DNA of 64,000 nt, taken from contig NZ_KE384082.1 in NCBI RefSeq assembly GCF_000423705.1, forward strand, positions 184,843-248,842. The letters are read 5' to 3'. This document shows, piece by piece, positions 23,994 to 33,295 of this stretch. The position numbers were made by a program, and so were the translations under genes. Under the pieces are notes generated by a model that saw nothing but the letters and a program-made list of their open reading frames with translations, had not been told where the DNA came from and ran no database searches. Each line of letters starts with the position of its first letter. Positions within the stretch are counted from its first letter, which is position 1. This DNA comes from Stappia stellulata DSM 5886 (GTDB taxonomy: Bacteria; Pseudomonadota; Alphaproteobacteria; Rhizobiales; Stappiaceae).

Positions 23994-25028
23994 TCACGCC
24001 GCGCCGCGCAGGTCCTCGTTCGTTTTGGCCGCGTTGCAATTGTCGATGAACTGCCGCGTGCTGCGCTCCCAGGTATAGCCGAGCGCCATTTCGCGGCAAC
24101 GGTCGCGCGGGATGGCGAGCGCGGCAAGAGCGGCCTTTTCCAGATCGTCGTCAAGCACGCCGACGTCGGTTCCCCCGACGATATCGAGCGGCCCCATCAC
24201 CGGATAGGCGGCGACCGGCACGCCGCAGGCAAGCGCCTCCAGCAGCACGTTGCCGAAGGTGTCGGTCAGGCTCGGGAACACAACCACGTCGGCACTGGCA
24301 TAGTGGCGCGAGAGCGCCTCCCCGGTTTGCGACCCGGTGAAGACCACCTGCGGATAGCGCGCGCGCAACTCGGCCAGTTGCGGACCGTCGCCGACGACGA
24401 CCCTGGTGCCGGGAAGGTTGAGATCGAGAAAGGCGGAAATGTTCTTCTCCACCGCAACCCGGCCGACATACATGAAGACCGGCCCCTTGACCCCGGCGGG
24501 CAGGACGGAGCCCTTGAAGGGGCGGAACAGCTCGTGGTCGACCCCGCGCGACCAGCGCATCAGGTTGCGAAACCCGCGCCCGCGCAAATCGTCCTCAAGC
24601 GTCTTCGTCGCGACCATGCAGCCGCGTCCCGCATTGTGAAAGCGGCGCAGCCACGCATAGGACCAGGACAACGGGACAGGCGCGCGAGCCGACAGATATT
24701 CGGGAAAACGGGTGTGATAGCTCGTGGTGAAGACGGAGCCGTCCTTTTGCGCCACATGCGCCGCCAGCAGGCCGAGCGGACCTTCCGTCGCAATATGAAG
24801 GTGCTCGCAGTCGAGATCGGCGATGCGGCGGCGCAACGCGCCGGCCGTCGTCAGCGTCAAACGGATTTCGCCATAGGTCGGGCAAGGCACGGTGAAGAAA
24901 TCGGCCGGCGACAACACCTCAACGCGCACGCCGATCCGGCGCAGCTCAACCGCCGTGCGGTCGATGGAGCGCACCACGCCGTTGATCTGCGGATGCCAGG
25001 CGTCGCTGACGACGAGGAGCGACCTCAT
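23994..25028 (-). CDS. GT4-family glycosyltransferase
   Basis: A 344-residue GT-B glycosyltransferase. The N-terminal domain begins MRSLLVVSDAWHPQINGVVRSI, the acceptor-side motif typical of PimA/MgtA/SQD2-like enzymes. The nucleotide-sugar domain has PVFMYVGRVAVEKN, VVVGDGPQLAELRARYP and DVVVFPSLTDTFGNVLLEALACG, where D-x7-E replaces the usual E-x7-E. Enzymes of this subgroup transfer hexoses or uronic acids to diacylglycerol or lipid acceptors at the inner membrane. It overlaps the phosphoesterase gene by 4 bases (ATGA), indicating an envelope-lipid pathway. The acceptor is unknown. Confidence 0.88.
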   Translation of the reverse strand: MRSLLVVSDAWHPQINGVVRSIDRTAVELRRIGVRVEVLSPADFFTVPCPTYGEIRLTLTTAGALRRRIADLDCEHLHIATEGPLGLLAAHVAQKDGSVFTTSYHTRFPEYLSARAPVPLSWSYAWLRRFHNAGRGCMVATKTLEDDLRGRGFRNLMRWSRGVDHELFRPFKGSVLPAGVKGPVFMYVGRVAVEKNISAFLDLNLPGTRVVVGDGPQLAELRARYPQVVFTGSQTGEALSRHYASADVVVFPSLTDTFGNVLLEALACGVPVAAYPVMGPLDIVGGTDVGVLDDDLEKAALAALAIPRDRCREMALGYTWERSTRQFIDNCNAAKTNEDLRGAA

Positions 25029-25828
25029 GCGGCCACCGGGGTGCGGACGGGAACGTCTGCATCGACGATGCTCGACCCGGGCCGGCTCCAGTCGATTACC
25101 TCGAAGGTGCCGTCGTGGTGCTCGACGATCGCCGTGCAGCTTTCCACCCAGTCGCCGGTGTTGATGTAGTGGGTGCCGAAAGTGTGGTGATCGGCGGCAT
25201 GATGGATGTGTCCGCAGATCACGCCGTCAACGCCCTGACGCGCCGCTTCGCTGGCAAGCGTTTCCTCGAACTTGCCGATGAAACTCACCGCGTTCTTCAC
25301 CTTGAGCTTGGCCCAGGCCGACAGCGACCAGTATGTCAGCCCCAGCCGTCGGCGCACGACGTTCAGCCCGGTGTTCAGGTTGAGCGCTGTGACATAGGCC
25401 CAGTCGCCGAGGAAGGCGAGCCACTTGGCATGCCGGACCACGACATCGAACTTGTCGCCGTGGATCACCAGATAGCGCCGGCCGTCGGCGGTTTCATGCA
25501 AGGCCTCGTCCATCACCTCGATGCCGCCGAAGTGTGTGCCGAGAAAATCGCGCAGGAACTCGTCGTGGTTGCCGGGCGTATAGACGATGCGCGCGCCCTT
25601 GCGGCCCTTGCGCATCAGCTTCTGAACGACATCGTTGTGGGTCTGCGGCCAGTACCACATCCGTTTGAGACGCCACCCGTCGACGATGTCGCCAACAAGA
25701 TAGAACGTCTCCGCATCGTGATGGCGAAGAAAATCGAGAAGCATCTCCGCCTGACACCCGCGCGTGCCAAGATGGACATCGGAGAGAAAGATCGCCCGGA
25801 AATGCTGCGGGGCCGGTTTGACGGACAT
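25025..25828 (-). CDS. LpxH-like metallophosphoesterase
   Basis: A 267-residue calcineurin-fold phosphoesterase. All metal motifs are present: D17-V-H19 (LSDVHLG), GDIVDGW (46-52), GNHDE (86-90), VIHGDKFD and GHIHHA. The spacing and the R-K-K/Y-W-P insert resemble UDP-2,3-diacylglucosamine pyrophosphatase (LpxH), but many Rhizobiales use LpxI for lipid A and carry this LpxH-like paralogue next to a GT4 enzyme. So the substrate is more likely another lipid or nucleotide-diphosphate intermediate. It is the upstream gene of the coupled pair. Confidence 0.85.
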   Translation of the reverse strand: MSVKPAPQHFRAIFLSDVHLGTRGCQAEMLLDFLRHHDAETFYLVGDIVDGWRLKRMWYWPQTHNDVVQKLMRKGRKGARIVYTPGNHDEFLRDFLGTHFGGIEVMDEALHETADGRRYLVIHGDKFDVVVRHAKWLAFLGDWAYVTALNLNTGLNVVRRRLGLTYWSLSAWAKLKVKNAVSFIGKFEETLASEAARQGVDGVICGHIHHAADHHTFGTHYINTGDWVESCTAIVEHHDGTFEVIDWSRPGSSIVDADVPVRTPVAA

Positions 25829-26011
25829 GTCGCGCTCCTGACAAGATTACAAGAGGCTTTTTGCGCGATTCCGGTCTCAGAAATATGACAATCGCCACAC
25901 GGATGGTTTCACGCGTCCGGCAAACACACCGTCCGCCGACGACGGACGAAGACACGTGCGAAAGCAGCTTGGCGCGCGGTCAATCGCGCTGCATGGAATA
26001 AGGATAGGGGA

Positions 26012-26791
26012 ATGGATCTGGGAATTTCGGGCCGCAAGGCCATCGTCTGCGCCTCAAGCCGGGGGCTGGGACGCGGCTGCGCCGAAGCGCTGGCGGAAGC
26101 CGGCTGCGAGGTAATCGTCAACGGCCTCGACGCCGACCGCCTTGCGCGTACGGCCGATGAAATCGCGCAACGCACCGGCGCAACGGTCACGCCGGTCGCG
26201 GCCAATGTCTCGACCCGCGAGGGCCAGGAGACACTGCTCGCCGCCTGCCCGGCCCCCGACATCCTCATCAACAACAACGGCGGACCGCCGCGGCGCGACT
26301 ACCACGAACTCGACCGCGACGCGATGATCGACGGCGTGATCCAGAACATGATCTCGCCCATCGAAATGATCCAAAAGGTCGCCGACGGCATGGCGGATCG
26401 CGGCTTCGGGCGGATCGTCAACATCACCTCGATCACCGTGCGCATGCCGCTCGCCGGCCTCGATCTGTCGAGCGGCGCGCGCGCCGGCCTCACCGCCTTT
26501 CTCGCCGGCGTCGGGCGCACTTACGCCAGCCGCAACGTGACGGTGAACAACCTGCTTCCCGGCAAGATGGACACCGACCGGCTGCGGGGCGGCATCGAGG
26601 CTGCCGCCAAGGCGTCCGGGCGCTCGGTGGAGGACATACGTGCCGCACAGGCGGGCGAAATTCCGGCGGGTCGTTTCGGCACGGCAGAGGAATTCGGCCA
26701 GATCTGCGCGTTCTACTGTTCCGCCCACGCCGCCTATGTGACGGGGCAGAACGTGCTCATCGACGGCGGGCTCTATCCGGCCGCCTTCTGA
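26012..26791 (+). CDS. SDR-family protein with degenerate cofactor and catalytic motifs (BKR-like)
   Basis: A 259-residue Rossmann protein of the 3-oxoacyl-ACP-reductase-like SDR type. The nucleotide loop reads CASSRGLGRG instead of T-G-x3-G-x-G, N-N-G-G stands for N-A-G, and where Y-x3-K should be the sequence is LDLSSGARAGL, without the catalytic Tyr and Lys. NITSI and the C-terminal VTGQNVLIDGGLYP are normal. This matches the divergent 'BKR_like_SDR_like' subgroup, whose members lack a perfect SDR tetrad, so classical dehydrogenase activity is doubtful. It is monocistronic, and convergent with the FadL-type gene. Confidence 0.85.
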   Translation: MDLGISGRKAIVCASSRGLGRGCAEALAEAGCEVIVNGLDADRLARTADEIAQRTGATVTPVAANVSTREGQETLLAACPAPDILINNNGGPPRRDYHELDRDAMIDGVIQNMISPIEMIQKVADGMADRGFGRIVNITSITVRMPLAGLDLSSGARAGLTAFLAGVGRTYASRNVTVNNLLPGKMDTDRLRGGIEAAAKASGRSVEDIRAAQAGEIPAGRFGTAEEFGQICAFYCSAHAAYVTGQNVLIDGGLYPAAF

Positions 26792-26802
26792 GACCTCCCA
26801 AG

Positions 26803-26830
26803 AAAAAAGCCGGCGGGTCACCCCGCCGGC
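26803..26830 (-). terminator. Rho-independent terminator of the FadL-type gene
   Basis: GCCGGCGGG (26809-26817) pairs perfectly with CCCGCCGGC (26822-26830) around a TCAC loop. Read on the minus strand the stem is followed by six T (26808-26803). It lies about 30 bases beyond the porin stop and may also help end the convergent SDR transcript. Confidence 0.9.
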
Positions 26831-26859
26831 CTCGTCTGTCACCTTGTCGCCATGGCTGG

Positions 26860-28182
26860 TCAGTAGCCGCGCGCATTCGCCGCCGGCATGTCGTGGGACC
26901 CGCCCCAGCGATAGCGCATCGACGCGGAAACGATGTTCACATTGGCATCGACCGTCGAGGAATACGTGCCGAATGCAGGGTTGTAATCCTGGTGAGTACC
27001 GGAGATGTCGACCTTGGTGTTGGCCGTATGAATATAGGTGTACCCAAGGTCGACCGCGAGGTTGTCGAACACCTGATAGGAAGCACCGGCCGACAGCCAC
27101 AGCCGGTCGTTGTCCGGCAGGCGGGTCGACCGGATCGCGTCGTCAATCGGCGACAGTTCGTAACCAACGCCTGCGCGCAGCGTCAGCTGCTCGTTGAAAT
27201 CATATTCGCCGCCAAGCGCGAAGTACCAGCCGTCGTCATAGTTGAACTGCAGCGTCTCCGCGACCGCGCCATTCGCCTGCAGGGTGACCCGCGGGGACCT
27301 CAAACGGCTCCAGTTGGTCCATTCCACGGTACCGAAGACCCGAAAGGCATCGGTCACGCGCTGTTTGACCGACAGGTTCACCATGTCGGGCGTGCTCAGC
27401 CGCGCATTGATCGCGGCGATACCCGTCGGCGCCGCAAGCTGACCGTCCAACTCGTGAAAAACGCTGGAGCGATAGCCCAGACCAATTTCTGTGCCCTCCA
27501 TCGGCTTCAGGGTCAGACCGGCCGTGATACCGAAGCCGATGTCGTCGCCTTCCAGAGCGGCTGTCGGGAAGCCAGGGACATTCGGAACAGCCTGCTTCAG
27601 GGCCACCGCGAAGTGCTGGATCTGAAGGCCGAGCGCGACGGAGACCATGTCGTTGATCTCATAGGCGAGCGTCGGCGTTACGTTGATCGACTGTGCCTTC
27701 GAGGACCGCGAATAGAACTGCCCCGCCCAATTGTCCGCCGGCTTGGTTGCAAGACCGAAGGGCGCATTGATCGACACGCCGAGAACCGCGCGGTCATTCA
27801 ACCGGTAGGCCGCATAGCTTGCGGGAATGAAAGCGTCGTTCGCAATGTCGCCGGACGGCACGGAACTGTCCGGCAAGACGATTGCAAAAGGCGGAAGCGG
27901 CACCCCCGATGAGGTGAAGGTGCCGTTCATCTCCGCCGTCGGCATGATCACCGTATTGTGCGCCTCGACCGTCCAGCCTGCGCCGGCGCCGGTCAGCGTC
28001 GCCGGATTCCAGAACATCGACGAAATCGACGGCCCGGTTGTGCCGTAGCCCGCAAAGGACATCCCCTGATAGTATGAGCTTTGCTCGCGAAGTGCAAAGC
28101 CACCGGCAACTGCCTGCTGGACTGTAACGACCGCCCCCAAGGCCGTGAGAGAAAGTAACGAAGCCCTGACCTTTTTCCCCAT
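26860..28182 (-). CDS. OmpP1/FadL/TodX-family outer-membrane transporter
   Basis: A 440-residue beta-barrel protein. A signal peptide (residues 1-26, ending VQQAVA) is cut before GGFALREQSSYYQGMSFAG, the N-terminal hatch segment of FadL proteins, followed by the conserved SSMFWNPATLTG. Alternating amphipathic strands continue to the C-terminal MRYRWGG-containing segment. The family passes hydrophobic compounds, mainly long-chain fatty acids, across the outer membrane. The final residues are not the aromatic-ending strand seen in many porins. It is monocistronic, with a strong terminator. An acyl-CoA ligase is encoded 13.5 kb away but not in an operon with it. Confidence 0.9.
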   Translation of the reverse strand: MGKKVRASLLSLTALGAVVTVQQAVAGGFALREQSSYYQGMSFAGYGTTGPSISSMFWNPATLTGAGAGWTVEAHNTVIMPTAEMNGTFTSSGVPLPPFAIVLPDSSVPSGDIANDAFIPASYAAYRLNDRAVLGVSINAPFGLATKPADNWAGQFYSRSSKAQSINVTPTLAYEINDMVSVALGLQIQHFAVALKQAVPNVPGFPTAALEGDDIGFGITAGLTLKPMEGTEIGLGYRSSVFHELDGQLAAPTGIAAINARLSTPDMVNLSVKQRVTDAFRVFGTVEWTNWSRLRSPRVTLQANGAVAETLQFNYDDGWYFALGGEYDFNEQLTLRAGVGYELSPIDDAIRSTRLPDNDRLWLSAGASYQVFDNLAVDLGYTYIHTANTKVDISGTHQDYNPAFGTYSSTVDANVNIVSASMRYRWGGSHDMPAANARGY

Positions 28183-28639
28183 ACCGCGTCTCGATCCTCC
28201 AAATACATTCTAGCAGTCGCATCTCCCGGCGACCGATTACGTATTGGTAAGGTTATCGAGCGGACAGCGTCGGGCAACCGCGATTTTTGACAGGACCACC
28301 CCTGTATTGCAGCGCACAAAACACCGTTTCTCGGCCATTCCCCAACGACACCTTTTGGCAGATTAGGGTCCGCGCGCGCGAGAACGCGGCATTTCATGTC
28401 AGTTTTTTGAAGCTGGAAAACCCGCGTGTGCGTTTGCACAATTTTTAATCAAATCCGATATCGCCGTCGGAAAATCCGGATTGTTTGTGCGGTGTTGCAG
28501 GAAAGGCACGCAATCCTGCAGCTTTGAGGATCAATGCGCGTCCCGGGACGCCAAGGCAGTCCGCGATCGCCGGAATCGCGGACCGGTCGGTCCAACGGCA
28601 GGCCGGGAGGCAATCAGGGGCAGCGGAGCGACGAGGCCG
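28183..28639. other. intergenic region upstream of the FadL-type gene
   Basis: About 457 bases between the FadL-type start and the RND stop. An imperfect palindrome TTAC-N6-GTAA lies at 28237-28250, about 55 bases upstream of the porin start, and could be an operator. The middle (28,380-28,480) is AT-richer. I see no terminator for the RND gene, no RNA gene and no convincing reading frame. Confidence 0.4.
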
Positions 28640-31600
28640 TCACTCCGCTGCCTGCGACAGAGCCGGCGCGGGGTCCGTTTCGCGCTCTGTCGTGTCACGG
28701 GAACCGGAGGCGGTCGCGTCTTGCGCGCCGGCACTCCCGGATGCCTCCGCCTCGCTCTTGTCGAGACGGCGGCGGAACCACAGCGCATAGAGCGCCGGCA
28801 GAAACACAAGGGTGAGAACCGTCGCCACCGTCAATCCGCCGATCATCGCGATCGCCATCGGTCCCCAGAAGATGTTTGTGGTCAGCGGAACGAATGCCAG
28901 CACGGCGGCCAGCGCCGTCAGGATGACCGGGCGCGACCGGCGCACGGTCGATTCCACGATGGCCGTGCGCATCGTCGCTCCCGCCGCCAGGTCGTGCTCG
29001 ATCTGGTCGGCGAGGATCAGCGTGTTGCGCATCACCATGCCGCCCAGCGCGATCACGCCGAGGATCGCGACGAAGCCGAAGGGCGCGTCCGCGATCAAGA
29101 GGGCCGCCACCGCGCCGACAAGCCCCAGCGGGAACGTGAGAAAAACGATCACCATCTTCGAAAACGACTGCATCTGCAGCATGATCAAGACGGCCATTGC
29201 CAGCAGCATCACTGGAAACACCTTGGCAAGTGCCGCATTCGCCTTGGCGGATTCCTCCGCCGCTCCGCCCGCGTCGATCCGATAACCGGGCGCAAGTCCC
29301 GCCTCGATCTCGCGCATCTGCGGCAGGAGCGCTGCCGTCACGTCCGGCGCCTGCACGCCGGGCACGATGTCGGCGCGCACAGTCAGCACGGTTTCGCGGT
29401 TGCGCCGCCACAGGATCGGCTCTTCGGAGACATATTCGATACGGGCCACCTGCGACACGGGGACAGCACGCCCGTCGCGCACGTTCAAGACGAGATCGCC
29501 GATGGCGCCGAGCGCGGCGCGCTCCGCCTCCGACGCACGCACCACAACCCCGACCCCATGCCGGCCGTCACGCAGGCTGGTGACCTGGACGCCGGACAGA
29601 AGCGTTTGAAGCGACTGCGCGATCTCGCGCGTCGACAGGCCGAGCGCGCGGGCACGCTCCTGGTCGACCTCCAGCTTCACGGTCTTGACCTTCTCGCCCC
29701 ACTGCAGCTCGGTATTGCGCGTGTCCGGGTTTGCACGCATCGCATTGCGCACTTTCGCCGCAATCGCGCGCACCTCCTCGCGGTCCTGGCCGACGACGCG
29801 AAACTGGACCGGAAAACCGACCGGCGGCCCGAGTTCGAGCTTGTTGGCTCGCCCGCGCACGGAACTTTCCGAGGCCTCGAAGCGCGCCGTCAGCTGTTGC
29901 ACCAGGCGTGTTGTGTGCTCTCCGCCCTTCGACTGGATGAGGATCAGCGCATAGCTCGGGTTGGGAAGGGCCGGATTGTAGGCCAGGAAGAAGCGCGGCG
30001 CGCCGGCGCCGATATAGGTGGTGAAATAGTCGACGTCGGGGCTCTTTGCGAGAAGCGTCTCGAGCTCGCGCGTCGCACGTTCTGTCGCCGCGAAGGACGC
30101 GCCCTCCGGCCCCTTTAGCTCCACCAGAACCTCCGGGCGCGAGGAATTCGGGAAGAACTGCTTCTTGACGAAGCCCATGCCGTAGCCGGCGGTTGCCAGC
30201 AGCGCGAAGGTAATCAGCACGACGGGCACCCGAAACCGCACGGCCGCAGAGATCATCCGGCGCAAACGGTTGTACCCGCGCGTCTGGTAGATCGCGTCCT
30301 CGTCGGCGTTGCCGCGCGCCGCCGCATGTCGCTCCAGCGAGCGCGGCAAGAGCTTGAGCCCGAGATAGGGCGTGAAGATCACCGCGACGAACCAGGAAAT
30401 GATCAAGGCCGCCGTCACCACCCAGAAAATACCGCCGGCATATTCGCCGGCTGCCGACTGCGCGAACCCGACCGGCAGGAACCCGGCCGCCGTGACCAGC
30501 GTTCCCGTGAGCATCGGAAAGGCGGTCGATTCCCACGCGAAGGTCGCAGCCCGGAACCGGTCCCAGCCCTGTTCGATTTTCACCACCATCATCTCGATGG
30601 CGATGATCGCATCGTCGACCAGAAGCCCCAGCGACAGGATCAGCGCACCCAGCGAAATGCGCTCCAGGTCGATCCCCATCATCAGCATGACGACAAAGGT
30701 TCCAGCGAGCGTCAGCGGCACCGACAGGGCAACGATCACGCCGGTGCGAAACCCCAGCGACAGGAAGGAGACGATCAGGACGATGGAAATCGCCGCGACG
30801 AACTTCAACAGAAACTGTCCGATTGCCCCTTCCACGACCTCGGGCTGGTTCGAGACCTGATGCAATTGCGCGCCGACGGGCAGGCGCGAGCGGATTTCCC
30901 CCGCCTTTTCCGCCAGGCGTTCGCCGAGCTCCAGGACGTTGCCGCCGTCGGACATGGCAATGCCGAGCATGATCGCGTCCGTACCATTGTAGCGGGCGAG
31001 ATAGCTTTGCGGATCGGCGATACCGCGGCGCACGGTGGCAATGTCGCCGAGCCGGAACGTTTCCCCGCCCGCCTTCACCGGCACTGCGGCCACCGCACGG
31101 ACGCCGCCGAGGCTGCCGCTGACGCGCACCTGAACGGTCTCGCTCGGCGTATCGACGGAGCCCGAGGGCGCCACGGCATTCTGGGCAGAAAGCGCATCGA
31201 AGATCGCGGACGCCGGAATCCCCAGCGTCGCAAGCTTGGCGTAGGAAATCTCGACGAAGATCTTCTGGTCCTGTTCGCCGAAGAGCTGGACCTTCTCCAC
31301 CCCCGGAACCGACAGGAAGCCCTGGCGCGCCATTTCGGCAAGATCGGAAATTTCGGACCAGTTGGCATCGGGCGCAGTCAGCGCATGAACCTGCACGTAG
31401 ACGTCGGAATATTCGTCGTTGAAGAAGGGGCCGCGCACGTCAGGCGGCAGATCGCGGCGCATGTCGCCAACCTTCTTGCGCGCCTGATACCACAGGCCTT
31501 CCACATCCTTGGGCGGCGTGGTGTCTTCGAGAACGATCTGCGTCGCCATGAAGCCGGGGCGCGTGTAGGTCTCCAGCCGCCCCAGATGGGGAAGGGTTTG

Positions 31601-31822
31601 AAGCCGCGTCTCGATCCGGTCGGCGACCTGCTCCTGCATCTCGACCGCGCTTGCGCCGGGCCAGGCGGCCGTGACCACCATCACCTTCACGGTGAAGGCC
31701 GGATCCTCGTTGCGTCCGAGATTGCCATAAGCCCAGATGCCGGCGGCGGCCGTCACCAGAATGAAGAAAAGCACAAGCGTCTGATGCCGAAGCGCCAGGG
31801 CGGAGAGATTGAAGCGGCTCAT
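28640..31822 (-). CDS. RND-family efflux pump inner-membrane subunit
   Basis: A 1060-residue RND transporter of the AcrB/HAE type. TM1 is near the N-terminus (LRHQTLVLFFILVTAAAGIWAYG), followed by the first periplasmic loop (about 35-330). Helices 2-6 contain GALILSLGLLVDDAIIAIEMM, where the adjacent Asp pair is the proton relay. After a second loop, helices 8-12 end at LPALYALWFRRR. Substrate range cannot be read from the sequence. Its ATG overlaps the fusion-protein stop by 4 bases, so the pair is co-translated. No outer-membrane factor gene is present, so a TolC-like protein must come from elsewhere. Expression is probably controlled by the divergent TetR protein. Confidence 0.92.
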   Translation of the reverse strand: MSRFNLSALALRHQTLVLFFILVTAAAGIWAYGNLGRNEDPAFTVKVMVVTAAWPGASAVEMQEQVADRIETRLQTLPHLGRLETYTRPGFMATQIVLEDTTPPKDVEGLWYQARKKVGDMRRDLPPDVRGPFFNDEYSDVYVQVHALTAPDANWSEISDLAEMARQGFLSVPGVEKVQLFGEQDQKIFVEISYAKLATLGIPASAIFDALSAQNAVAPSGSVDTPSETVQVRVSGSLGGVRAVAAVPVKAGGETFRLGDIATVRRGIADPQSYLARYNGTDAIMLGIAMSDGGNVLELGERLAEKAGEIRSRLPVGAQLHQVSNQPEVVEGAIGQFLLKFVAAISIVLIVSFLSLGFRTGVIVALSVPLTLAGTFVVMLMMGIDLERISLGALILSLGLLVDDAIIAIEMMVVKIEQGWDRFRAATFAWESTAFPMLTGTLVTAAGFLPVGFAQSAAGEYAGGIFWVVTAALIISWFVAVIFTPYLGLKLLPRSLERHAAARGNADEDAIYQTRGYNRLRRMISAAVRFRVPVVLITFALLATAGYGMGFVKKQFFPNSSRPEVLVELKGPEGASFAATERATRELETLLAKSPDVDYFTTYIGAGAPRFFLAYNPALPNPSYALILIQSKGGEHTTRLVQQLTARFEASESSVRGRANKLELGPPVGFPVQFRVVGQDREEVRAIAAKVRNAMRANPDTRNTELQWGEKVKTVKLEVDQERARALGLSTREIAQSLQTLLSGVQVTSLRDGRHGVGVVVRASEAERAALGAIGDLVLNVRDGRAVPVSQVARIEYVSEEPILWRRNRETVLTVRADIVPGVQAPDVTAALLPQMREIEAGLAPGYRIDAGGAAEESAKANAALAKVFPVMLLAMAVLIMLQMQSFSKMVIVFLTFPLGLVGAVAALLIADAPFGFVAILGVIALGGMVMRNTLILADQIEHDLAAGATMRTAIVESTVRRSRPVILTALAAVLAFVPLTTNIFWGPMAIAMIGGLTVATVLTLVFLPALYALWFRRRLDKSEAEASGSAGAQDATASGSRDTTERETDPAPALSQAAE

Positions 31823-32970
31823 TTCCGCGCTCCCACCAGCACCGGATCGGAGGGTGCACGCTCCACCACCCGCACCGCCATCTCCGCGTCAAGCCGGTGC
31901 GCGCCCATGCTCACGACATGACTGTCCTGTGCAAGCTCACCTTCGACGATGGCGCGCGCGGCGTCGATCCGCAAAACGCTGACAGGGACGGCCGTGACGC
32001 GGCTGTCGCCCGGGGCGGCACGCCACACGAAGGCGTCCTCGCCGCGATACCAGACGGCGGAGAGCGGCACGGCGACGCCTTTCGCCTCGCCCGCCAGGTC
32101 GAGGCGAACGGTCGCGGTCATGCCAAGCCTTGCCAGCCCCTGCGGATCCTCAAGCGCGAAGCGTGCCGTGAAGCTGCGCGCGGCCTGGTCTGCCTGCGGC
32201 GACAGCTCGCGCAGCCGCGCGGGGAACGTCTTGCCGGGCAGTGCCCAGAGCGTGACGCTCGCCTCGGCCCGCGAGACCGTCGCGACATGCGCTTCGGGAA
32301 TGGCGACCTCGGCCTCGCGGCCAAGCGACGCCGCGACCCTGACGACAGGCTGCCCGAGCGCGACAACCTCGCCCGGTTCGGCAAGAACGGCGGTCACGAC
32401 ACCGTCGACATCGGCGCGGAGGACGGTGTAGGCACGCTGATTTTCCGCAAGCCGGCGGCGTTCGCCGGCTGCCTTGAGCGCCTCGGCCGCGGCATCGGCG
32501 GCGGCCTGCGCGCCATCAAGGGCCGCCTGGCTGACGTGCCCCTTTTTCTTCAGCGTCTCGATACGGGCCAGGACATCGGCCGTGCGTTCCGCCTCGGCCC
32601 GCGCGGCGCGCTCCTGTGCCTGCTCCGCATTGCGGGTGGCGTCGAAATCGGTGGGGTCGAGACGCGCGATCACATCGCCGGCCGCAATCCGGTCGCCGAT
32701 GTCGACATGGCGGTTCGAAAGCTTGCCGCCCACCCTGAAGGCGACCGGCGCATCGCTGCGCGCGCGGATGGTGCCCGAATAGGACAGGCCGCTGCCACTT
32801 GCCGCCTCGACCGGCTCGACCCAGACGGTGCGCGGCGACACGGTCTCGGACGGAGCGCCGGAATCCGGCTGGCATGCGGCGGCAAGGAGCCCGAAACCGA
32901 CCGCTGAGATCACCGCGCGAACACCGGCACGGGCAAAGGCAAAGCGGGGAACAGGGGGACTTCGATGCAT
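31819..32970 (-). CDS. RND periplasmic membrane-fusion lipoprotein (HlyD/AcrA family)
   Basis: Encodes 383 residues. The signal peptide ends in the lipobox L-A-A-A-C with Cys33 lipidated. The mature protein shows the barrel-sandwich half-motifs (GKLSNRHVDIGDRIAAGDVIARLD and VLRADVDGVVTAVLAEPGEVV), an alpha hairpin (about 110-170, QERAARAEAERTADVLARIETLKK) and a beta-barrel plus membrane-proximal domain. It links the RND pump to the outer-membrane channel. The start at 32970 is chosen because it gives a proper lipoprotein signal; the upstream extension runs through the promoter. It is the first gene of the operon. Confidence 0.9.
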   Translation of the reverse strand: MHRSPPVPRFAFARAGVRAVISAVGFGLLAAACQPDSGAPSETVSPRTVWVEPVEAASGSGLSYSGTIRARSDAPVAFRVGGKLSNRHVDIGDRIAAGDVIARLDPTDFDATRNAEQAQERAARAEAERTADVLARIETLKKKGHVSQAALDGAQAAADAAAEALKAAGERRRLAENQRAYTVLRADVDGVVTAVLAEPGEVVALGQPVVRVAASLGREAEVAIPEAHVATVSRAEASVTLWALPGKTFPARLRELSPQADQAARSFTARFALEDPQGLARLGMTATVRLDLAGEAKGVAVPLSAVWYRGEDAFVWRAAPGDSRVTAVPVSVLRIDAARAIVEGELAQDSHVVSMGAHRLDAEMAVRVVERAPSDPVLVGARK

Positions 32971-33036
32971 CAAGCAGCTCCTGAGACCTTCCGGGCGGTG
33001 ACGCGACCGGCATCGCCGACACGACGCGACGTCAAG

Positions 33037-33065
33037 AGATAGGTTCAGAAAATGATGATTGTCAA
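33037..33065 (-). promoter_or_regulatory. probable promoter of the RND operon
   Basis: Reading leftwards, TTGACA (33065-33060) is followed after 17 bases by CTATCT (33042-33037). The -35 box lies inside the inverted-repeat operator. Confidence 0.55.
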
Positions 33066-33073
33066 CAATCGTC
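33054..33073. promoter_or_regulatory. inverted-repeat operator between the RND operon and tetR
   Basis: GATGATTGT (33054-33062), CA, ACAATCGTC (33065-33073): a 9-2-9 inverted repeat with one mismatch, perfect over GATTGT-CA-ACAATC. Its position overlapping the -35 boxes of both divergent promoters is what a TetR autorepressor/pump repressor site would have. Confidence 0.75.
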
Positions 33074-33087
33074 AGAGAATATATATC
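33059..33087 (+). promoter_or_regulatory. probable promoter of the tetR gene
   Basis: TTGTCA (33059-33064), 17-base spacer, TATATC (33082-33087). It shares its -35 region with the divergent RND promoter and the operator. The remaining about 200 bases to the start codon show nothing else. Confidence 0.55.
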
Positions 33088-33295
33088 AGTCATCAGCCAT
33101 TGACGCGTCACACACTCCCTCCCATTGTGGATGGATCGTTGGTGCGACAGGCGCGTGGCCTGCGGTCGGACCGTGACGCATCGACGCAGGCTCGGGGCCG
33201 GCGGATGTGCCTCCGGCCGAAACAATTGCGGCCGCGCGGCGTGCCCTTTGGATTTATGCCGGTTTTCCATGGCAGAAGGATCAGGACCTACGCAC

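Noticed and set aside
25025-25828. Annotation as lpxH of lipid A synthesis
   Set aside because: Motifs fit the superfamily, but the coupled glycosyltransferase and the usual presence of LpxI in this order make another substrate more likely.
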